Source: Candidatus Cloacimonadota bacterium | Lineage (GTDB): Bacteria > Cloacimonadota > Cloacimonadia > Cloacimonadales > TCS61 | Direction: 5' to 3' | DNA: 12,503 bases | Assembly: GCA_030667725.1 (NCBI GenBank) | Contig: DAOUVH010000011.1 | Coordinates: forward strand, 1 to 12,503 | Shown: in pieces, positions 7,272-12,503 of the stretch | How the letters are laid out: every line of letters starts with the position of its first letter | How positions within the stretch are numbered: the stretch's first letter is position 1 | Position numbers and translations under genes: made by a program | The notes under the pieces: generated by a model | The model's input: the letters and a program-made list of their open reading frames with translations, nothing else | Databases searched by the model: none | Told to the model about the DNA's origin: nothing

Positions 7272-7820
7272 ATGAAAAATATTTTTGTATTTATAATGAT
7301 TATACTTTTGACATTACAATTAGTCGCTACTGAAAAAGTCAGTGATTTTAAATTGGAAAATATAGAAGGTAAACAGGTTAAATTATCAGATTTTCAAAAA
7401 GAAGGCTTAGTAATATTAGATTTCTGGGCTACTTGGTGCAGTCCATGTATAAAGGGACTTCCCAAACTAAATGAACTCCACGAAAAATATGATAATGTAA
7501 ATGTGGTAGCAGTTAGCACCGATAAACCACGCAAGAAATCAGCAGCTATTTCCCATATTAAATCGAACCGGTTTAAATTTCACACTCTGTTCGATCCTAA
7601 TAAGATTGTTCAAAAGCAATTTAACATAACAAACATACCTCGCACTTTGATCATTGATCAAGATGGAACAATTATTTACGACCATACTGGTTATCAGCGA
7701 GGTGATGAAAAACACTATGAAGAAGTGATCGTTAAATGGATGGAAGAACAAAAAATCAATAAACCCGAGGAAGATTCAACAGAGCCGGAAGCTGAACAAC
7801 CCGATGTACTAAAAGACTAA
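7272..7820 (+). CDS. TlpA/ResA-type periplasmic thioredoxin
   Basis: A 182-residue exported thioredoxin-like protein of the TlpA/ResA group. A signal peptide (1 to about 20) precedes a complete redoxin domain: DFKLENIEGKQVKLSDF at the start, LVILDFWATWCSPC with C56-S-P-C59, the helix KGLPKLNEL, and the cis-proline motif NIPRTLIID. The last 25 or so residues are an acidic, proline-containing tail with no recognisable fold. Family members reduce disulfides of partner proteins outside the cytoplasm and receive electrons from DsbD or CcdA. The gene follows the Omp28-like lipoprotein by 22 bases and precedes the barrel gene by 10, so it is almost certainly co-transcribed with dsbD. AAGGAG precedes the start. 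Confidence 0.92.
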   Translation: MKNIFVFIMIILLTLQLVATEKVSDFKLENIEGKQVKLSDFQKEGLVILDFWATWCSPCIKGLPKLNELHEKYDNVNVVAVSTDKPRKKSAAISHIKSNRFKFHTLFDPNKIVQKQFNITNIPRTLIIDQDGTIIYDHTGYQRGDEKHYEEVIVKWMEEQKINKPEEDSTEPEAEQPDVLKD

Positions 7821-7830
7821 TGGTGAAAAT

Positions 7831-9279
7831 ATGAGAAAAACTTTATTTGCATTATTACTGATCATCTTGGCTACAAATCTGCTTTATTCTGAATTGAGCT
7901 TTTCCGGGTTAAACGAATTTAAGTATATATATTCCAATAATGACAATGAGGGCAACAGCTATTTTTCAGATAAATTCCAAGTTCAATCGCAATTCAAGAG
8001 TTTTAGAGCTGGCATAAAGTTTGATCTATATAAACCAAAATTCGACAAATTCGCTTTAAGCTCAATAGAAGAAGATCAGACTTTTGAGATTCATCTTGAT
8101 GAGCATTATCTTCAATATGAATCTGATTACTGGTTTGCTCAAATTGGAACCTTTGAAGCAGTTATTGGATCCGGTATTGTTTTACACAATTTCTATGACG
8201 ATGATTTTGAAACGGATTCCAGATTGCTCGGTGGTTATGTAAATCCGGTTTATGATGGATGGCAAGTACAATTATTCGCTGGTAACATGGAAAGCGATGA
8301 CAGCATTAATCCCGCTTTGGAAGATGAATATGATCAAGTCGGTGCATTTGATGCCGATGTAAATATTACAGATAAAATAACAGTTGGTAGTAGCTACATT
8401 TTACACAGAGAACTACTTGCTGATGATGAATACAATAATAGAGCAGTATATGCCGGAAAATTTAATTATTCCTCTTCTTTATATGATCTACACACTGAAT
8501 ATGCAACCAGCAAAGATGATTTAGATTTAGATGGGACGGCGATCTATTCCAACATAACATCATATTTAGGTAAATTTACTTTGATGGGTACATATAAAAA
8601 TTATGAGAATTTTAATGTAAGAATTTCCGATCTTCCTATGGTCAATCATGCTGGTCAAGTTTTGGAACATAGCTGGGAGCCGGGAAAAGATGAAGAAGGA
8701 CTAATGGGAGAGATTCGCTTCCTTCCAAACTATGAAAATGAATTTGTGATAAATTATGCCGAAGGCTGGAACAATAACTTCATAGTTAGATTATCAAATC
8801 TCTATTCTGAATTCAAGCATGATTTTGAAGTCTGGTCATTCAAAGCTGAATTTGAGAGCCTTGAACAGCTCAATGAAAATTCTAACAGATGGTACAAAGA
8901 GATCACTCCTACTCTTACTTTTGATTTTTTAGTGAAGGATAATCCGGTTCTAATTAAGGCTGAATATCAATATAAAGAAGAAGATAAAATAATCGGTAAT
9001 TATTCGCATTTTGAACCACGTTTACAAACAGATATAGCAATTGGAAACTATTCTTTATCTGTCACAGTTGAAAACCAGATCGGTGACTCTGACTCACCTG
9101 AAGATGGAGATGATGGTGAATATTGGATCGGTGGAGAACTTGCAACCACAATATTCAATAATACTGATTTACGATTATTTTATGGTAAAGAAAAAGGCGG
9201 TATCGTTTGTCGAAATGGTGTTTGTAAAAATCAAGCAGAATTTGAAGGCATACGTCTGACTGTAACAACAACGTTTTAA
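7831..9279 (+). CDS. DUF6029-like outer-membrane beta-barrel protein
   Basis: A 482-residue exported protein with a signal peptide (1 to about 20), alternating aromatic/polar strands throughout, and a final strand ending in Phe (LTVTTTF), all typical of an outer-membrane beta-barrel. It resembles the DUF6029 family of Bacteroidetes, which, as far as I recall, is often encoded beside Omp28-like and TlpA genes; no search was possible. The only obvious cysteines are a close pair near the C-terminus, C460 and C465, in GGIVCRNGVCKN, just before the last strands. It closes the dsbD cluster, ten bases after the TlpA gene, with only a weak binding site (GGTGA). It may be the outer-membrane end of the redox relay, which is inference from context and the Cys pair. 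A large inverted repeat follows the stop. Confidence 0.75.
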   Translation: MRKTLFALLLIILATNLLYSELSFSGLNEFKYIYSNNDNEGNSYFSDKFQVQSQFKSFRAGIKFDLYKPKFDKFALSSIEEDQTFEIHLDEHYLQYESDYWFAQIGTFEAVIGSGIVLHNFYDDDFETDSRLLGGYVNPVYDGWQVQLFAGNMESDDSINPALEDEYDQVGAFDADVNITDKITVGSSYILHRELLADDEYNNRAVYAGKFNYSSSLYDLHTEYATSKDDLDLDGTAIYSNITSYLGKFTLMGTYKNYENFNVRISDLPMVNHAGQVLEHSWEPGKDEEGLMGEIRFLPNYENEFVINYAEGWNNNFIVRLSNLYSEFKHDFEVWSFKAEFESLEQLNENSNRWYKEITPTLTFDFLVKDNPVLIKAEYQYKEEDKIIGNYSHFEPRLQTDIAIGNYSLSVTVENQIGDSDSPEDGDDGEYWIGGELATTIFNNTDLRLFYGKEKGGIVCRNGVCKNQAEFEGIRLTVTTTF

Positions 9280-9282
9280 AAA

Positions 9283-9324
9283 TTCAACCTCCGCAATGGT
9301 TAATTAACCTTGCGGATGGTTGAA
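9283..9324 (+). terminator. Long inverted repeat after the DsbD cluster
   Basis: Arms TTCAACC, CCGCAA and GGTTAA (9283-9303) are complementary to TTAACC, TTGCGG and GGTTGAA (9304-9324), with small bulges, giving about 19 base pairs. It begins four bases after the stop codon, so it probably ends or protects the dsbD-cluster transcript. No T-run follows, so a repeat element or mRNA-stabilising structure is also possible. Confidence 0.55.
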
Positions 9325-9349
9325 AATATAGAAGTGGAAAATAATGTCT

Positions 9350-9370
9350 CTTTGAGGCACTCCCTCAAAG
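9350..9370 (+). repeat. Perfect 8-bp hairpin in the spacer
   Basis: CTTTGAGG (9350-9357) and CCTCAAAG (9363-9370) form a perfect stem around CACTC. The left arm has a near copy about 140 bases downstream, so alternative pairings are possible. Confidence 0.45.
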
Positions 9371-9531
9371 GCATTCGACGAAGAGTCTGAATATATATTA
9401 TCTTTTTGGTAGTTATACTCAATACTTGCTCGAGATTCTTCGTAAGAAAATATGTGAGATTTTCTCAGAAAGACTCGCCCATGTTGTCTCTCTGAGGATT
9501 AAGAAATTTTAAATTATTAAGGAGATAAGAA

Positions 9532-10257
9532 ATGAAAAAGTTAATTTTATTCGTAATTTTAATGATGAGCATAAGTCTCATTTATGCAGAATTCGAGGTG
9601 GATATTCCATTCGATCTGGATATCGTCGGAGATTCTTATGCCGCAGTTGGTGCGTATGAGTATATTTCGGAGTGGATCACGATCACAAATACTGGGGTTG
9701 ATTCTTTAAATTATACCTTTATGTATTCATATCAAAATTTACCCACAAACTGGTATATTAGTGTCTGTGACACAGTGAACTGCTTGATGGCAGATTGGCC
9801 AATTCCAATTGGTCTTGCAGCAGGAGCTTCTAAACAATTACATATTGTCGTTAGTGTTGAAAGTACTGATAGTTTCACTTTCGATTTCACTTTTGATGAA
9901 GGAGATCTTACAGAACCATTGATCTATAATTTCACTTTTAGAACTGAAGACTATATAGTTTCTGCTGATAATGGATTGGCTGTACCAGAGAAACTCTCTC
10001 AAAATTATCCAAATCCATTTAATCCAAGTACAACAATTTCCTATGAATTATCATCGCAGGAATTGGCAAATGCCAGCATAACAATTTATAACACAAAAGG
10101 TCAACTTGTTAGAACGTTTAATAATCTCAGTTCAAGCGGAAACGTTGTCTGGGATGGAAGAGATAATAATGATAATATCGTTAATTCAGGTGTTTATTTC
10201 TATAAAATGAATTGCATAAAAACTTCGATAGTAAGAAAGATGATCTTAATTAAATAA
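9532..10257 (+). CDS. Small secreted T9SS-sorted protein with a CxxxxC motif
   Basis: A 241-residue secreted protein of unknown function. Residues 1 to about 20 are a signal peptide. Residues about 22-145 form one beta-sandwich-like domain with a repeated TFDFTFDE-type strand pattern and one close cysteine pair, C79 and C84, in NWYISVCDTVNCL, which probably forms a disulfide or could be a redox site. Residues about 158-241 are a T9SS type A sorting domain (NYPNPFNPSTTISYEL, SGVYFYKM, RKMILIK). It should be translocated across the outer membrane. It ends 11 bases before the selenoprotein 2 start, so the two are very probably one operon, and it is a candidate partner or substrate of that selenoprotein. 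That link is inferred from position. Confidence 0.8.
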   Translation: MKKLILFVILMMSISLIYAEFEVDIPFDLDIVGDSYAAVGAYEYISEWITITNTGVDSLNYTFMYSYQNLPTNWYISVCDTVNCLMADWPIPIGLAAGASKQLHIVVSVESTDSFTFDFTFDEGDLTEPLIYNFTFRTEDYIVSADNGLAVPEKLSQNYPNPFNPSTTISYELSSQELANASITIYNTKGQLVRTFNNLSSSGNVVWDGRDNNDNIVNSGVYFYKMNCIKTSIVRKMILIK

Positions 10258-10268
10258 AAGGAGAGAAA

Positions 10269-12233
10269 ATGAAAAAGAGTATTATTTTATTTGTTTTATT
10301 GGTTCTGGCAATGTCATTGTTTGGCGTCTATAATGTCGGTGATATAGTTGATAACTATTATTGGACTGACAATACAGGTGCGGCACATGATATTTATGAG
10401 TTAACAGCTCAAGGTGTGGCGATAGTATTATTCTGGGGAGGTACTGGTTGACCTGGCTGTGTTGCGGCGGCGCCGCAATTCCAAGCATTATGGGAACAAC
10501 AACTTCAATATCCGGATGGTAATGTATATTTCATTTCTGCAACTGATTGGGGTGCAGGGAATACTCATTTCACAGGTATAGGAGCATCAGGTGCATTTGG
10601 TAATGGATGGATACCATTGTTTGCTGTGATTGGTGCGGATAATGAATGTTATTATAATAACAATTCCTTTTCTAATGTAGCACCAGCCCTGAATCTTGCA
10701 CTCGAATCATTTGGGCTTAATGCAAATATGGCAACAAATGTAACAAGTGGACCTTCGAATCTAGCAGTTCAATTCCAAAGCCTTTGCACACCGGCAACTG
10801 GAATCGAAAGTTGGGAATGGGATCTGGATGGTGATGGTGAGATAGATAGTACTGAAGAAGATCCATATTTTCTTTATACAGAACAAGGTACTTATGATGT
10901 TACATTAACAATAACTATGGATGGAGAAACATCTTCAATCACAAATGAAGATTATATTACCGTTACAGACGGTTCGAATATATCCGGATCTCTTTCCGGT
11001 ATCTGGATTGCTGGTAATACATATACGATAACCGCCGATGCTGATATAGCAGATGATGATCAATTAGTTATTTCTGATGGTACTGAAATTAATATAGAGA
11101 ATGATGCCCAGTTGCTCGTGAATGGACTTCTAGTAGCAGATGCTTCTTCAACAAGAGGAGAACCAATTATTTTTACATCAGAATCTTCCTGGAGTGGTAT
11201 ACGATTCTTTGATACTCAAGAAGATAATATTCTTGCTAACTGTGAGATCTCCAATGCAAGTGTTTCTGCTATCCTGATAGAAGGTAATTCAAAAGTTGAT
11301 GTTATCGGATGTAAGATATTTGATAATACAAGCACGTCACTTGGAGCCGCATTTGAAGTTGTCGGATCTGATGATGTTTTGATCTCTCAGAACATAATCG
11401 CTAATAATTTCAGTACAAATGCAGTGGGTGGTATCAAATGCAATAATTCAGCAATAGAGATCACTAATAATATCATTGTTAACAATTCAGGATCATATGG
11501 TGCATTCATACTTCAAAACGATTCTAATGTAGAGTTTATTAATAATACAATTGCCAATAATGAAGCAAATGGCGTAAATGCATATCCGTTCTTTATTTTA
11601 AGCTCAGATCCTATCATCAAGAACTGCATTATCATTGATAGTAATTCGATTTTCTTTGCTTCCGGTACTATAGATGTAACATATACATGTATAAGTGGTG
11701 GATATGAAGGCACTGGCAACATTGATGAGGATCCTCTTTTTGTTGCGCCGACCGGTGGAGATGGAACAGGTTATGATGGATTTGCAGCATCATGGTGGCT
11801 GCAGGAAGATTCACCTTGTATCGATGCCGGTGATCCTGATGCAATGTACAACGATACAGATGGAACAAGGAACGATATGGGTGCTTATGGTGGTCCTACT
11901 CCTAACGAAATGGAACCAACAGATTCTGATGATAACACTGTGAATGTAGCTGCTGTCAATTCAATCTCTGTTTACCCAAATCCGTTCAATCCAACTGCTA
12001 ATATTTCTCTTTCAATTAACGAGAATGATATCCAGCAGCCTGTATCAGTTGAGATCTTTAACATAAAAGGGCAATTGGTTAAAACAATTGTGAATAATGA
12101 GATTGTACAAAATACAAACTTTGTCTGGAGTGGAAAAGATAACAATGGCAATTCTACTTCCAGTGGAATGTATTTTGTAAAAATGAAAACAGTTACTTCT
12201 GAAGTTTCAAAAAAGATGCTGTTGATCAAATAA
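10269..12233 (+). CDS. Secreted thioredoxin-like selenoprotein with PKD, beta-helix and T9SS domains (selenoprotein 2, UPGC)
   Basis: Read through the TGA at 10449-10451 this is one 654-residue protein. A signal peptide (1 to about 19) precedes a thioredoxin-like domain (20 to about 150): AIVLFWGGTG leads into Sec61-P-G-C64, and cis-proline P116 lies in GWIPLFAVIG. The domain is clearly homologous to that of the gene at 1779 (shared NVG, WTD, ELT, FWGG and FAVIGA). A PKD domain follows (about 155-235, WEWDLDGDGEIDS and GTYDVTLT), then a right-handed parallel beta-helix with many N-N-I-I repeats (about 240-480), a linker, and a T9SS type A domain (about 562-654, VYPNPFNP to KKMLLIK). No other in-frame stop occurs. 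GGAG precedes the ATG, 11 bases after the previous gene. It should be a surface or extracellular redox protein; the beta-helix may bind a surface or polysaccharide. Activity and substrate are unknown. Confidence 0.9.
10449..10479 (+). promoter_or_regulatory. Selenocysteine codon with bSECIS-like hairpin (selenoprotein 2)
   Basis: After the TGA (10449-10451), TTGCGGC (10462-10468) and GCCGCAA (10472-10478) form a perfect seven-base-pair stem around GGC (10469-10471), with a possible extra G-U pair (10461 with 10479). The loop begins 18 nt after the TGA and starts with G. Its 17-nt size is that of the minimal upper SECIS stem-loop of E. coli fdhF. It encodes V-A-A-A-P-Q with three GCG codons in a row, unusual for this AT-rich gene. 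Confidence 0.82.
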
Positions 12234-12252
12234 TTAATAGAATCTTTCTACT

Positions 12253-12286
12253 AAAAAGGGAATTGTTTTTTACAGTTCCCTTTTTT
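12253..12286 (+). terminator. Rho-independent terminator after selenoprotein 2
   Basis: AAAAAGGGAATTG (12253-12265) pairs with CAGTTCCCTTTTT (12273-12285), with one G-U pair, and runs into six T residues. It lies 20 bases after the stop codon and ends the two-gene unit. Confidence 0.85.
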
Positions 12287-12372
12287 CTTGCTCAGATTAA
12301 TTTTTTTTGCCTATTATGGAATAAGATATGCATTAATTAAATGAGTTAAAAAATTATAGTAAGGAGTATTGG

Positions 12373-12503
12373 ATGTTAAGAATAAAAAAACTGATTCTTG
12401 TTTTGATCTTCATAAGTATACTAACAGGGCTTTTTGGTGCTTATCTCACAGATCAGCCACAGATTCTCACTCAACCTGATGGAAAAATACTGCATTGTCT
12501 TGC
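12373..12503 (+). CDS. Start of an M6-like secreted metalloprotease (partial)
   Basis: An open frame begins at ATG 12373 with AAGGAG six bases upstream and runs off the window after 43 codons. A hydrophobic signal peptide (about 4-22, LILVLIFISILTGLFGA) is followed by LTDQPQILTQPDGKILHCL. The phrase TQPDG followed by a short hydrophobic strand is typical of the mature start of M6-family metalloprotease domain proteins in Cloacimonadota and relatives. The catalytic HExxH region is outside the window, so the family call is tentative. Confidence 0.6.
   Translation, partial: MLRIKKLILVLIFISILTGLFGAYLTDQPQILTQPDGKILHCL

Larger units (their letters stand above)
9280..9531 (+). other. Structured non-coding spacer before the second T9SS unit
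   Basis: This 252-base gap has no credible gene. It holds the long inverted repeat at 9283-9324, a perfect hairpin at 9350-9370, the short palindrome-like GAGATTTTCTC near 9450-9460, and related sequences that recur (ATGTCTCTTTGAGG near 9345 and TTGTCTCTCTGAGG near 9485). The promoter of the downstream two-gene unit must lie here, but no pair of boxes stands out. AAGGAG before 9532 is the ribosome binding site. Confidence 0.45.

Noticed and set aside
10449..10451. TGA read as Trp or Gly by a reassigned genetic code
   Set aside because: About 3,600 codons in the other genes contain no in-frame TGA, and Trp is coded by TGG throughout. Only the two redox sites carry TGA.
11513..12229. Reverse-strand open frames opposite the beta-helix and T9SS region of selenoprotein 2
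   Set aside because: They mirror a well-supported coding region, lack binding sites and recognisable motifs, and overlap each other in different frames.
1..12503. CRISPR array, tRNA, rRNA, tRNA-Sec or transposase
   Set aside because: No regularly spaced direct repeats, cloverleaf-like sequence or transposase motifs were seen on either strand by reading.

Overview
The window reads as AT-rich DNA from a Gram-negative bacterium of the Fibrobacteres-Chlorobi-Bacteroidetes superphylum, most likely Candidatus Cloacimonadota or a close relative. The evidence is three secreted proteins ending in a type IX secretion (T9SS) type A sorting domain (YPNPFNP start, SGVYFYKM, KKMxLxK end), an Omp28-type lipoprotein beside a TlpA thioredoxin and a DUF6029-like outer-membrane barrel, and the start of an M6-type secreted metalloprotease. 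The lineage call rests on protein style, not on a database search. All genes are on the + strand. All nine complete genes stop with TAA or TAG, none with TGA.

The main result is a pair of probable secreted selenoproteins that ordinary gene calling would break in two. At 1779-3437 and 10269-12233, a signal peptide and the first half of a thioredoxin-like domain run into an in-frame TGA (1962-1964 and 10449-10451), and the reading frame continues without another stop for hundreds of codons. The TGA sits where the first Cys of a CxxC redox motif belongs, giving U-G-G-C and U-P-G-C, and the downstream half supplies the cis-proline. Each TGA is followed at the same distance by the same GC-rich block, which folds into a short hairpin with a GGC loop 18-20 nt after the TGA, as expected of a bacterial SECIS element. 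The two proteins share their N-terminal redoxin domain but carry different middle modules: Ig-like, P-domain-like and carboxypeptidase-regulatory-like domains in the first, PKD and beta-helix in the second. Both end in a T9SS domain, so they should be displayed on or released from the cell surface.

Layout: 101-1648 is a COG2509-type FAD-dependent dehydrogenase. 1779-3437 is selenoprotein 1, followed by strong hairpins and a terminator. 3669-4478 is a TrmB-type regulator whose promoter region shares a TTGACA box and a TGTTG-N12-CAACA palindrome, at identical spacing, with the selenoprotein 1 promoter region. 4536-9279 is a tight four-gene cluster (DsbD, Omp28-like lipoprotein, TlpA/ResA thioredoxin, DUF6029-like barrel) with gaps of 10-22 bases. 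9280-9531 is a structured non-coding spacer. 9532-12233 is a two-gene unit of a small T9SS protein and selenoprotein 2, ended by a clear terminator. 12373 to the window end is the start of an M6-like metalloprotease.

Working model (inference): DsbD brings reducing power across the inner membrane, TlpA and the Omp28-like lipoprotein pass it through the periplasm, and the outer-membrane barrel and the T9SS-exported selenoproteins form the outer end of a trans-envelope thiol/selenol redox system. The regulator may control at least selenoprotein 1 and itself. The selenocysteine machinery (selA, selB, selC, selD) is not in this window.
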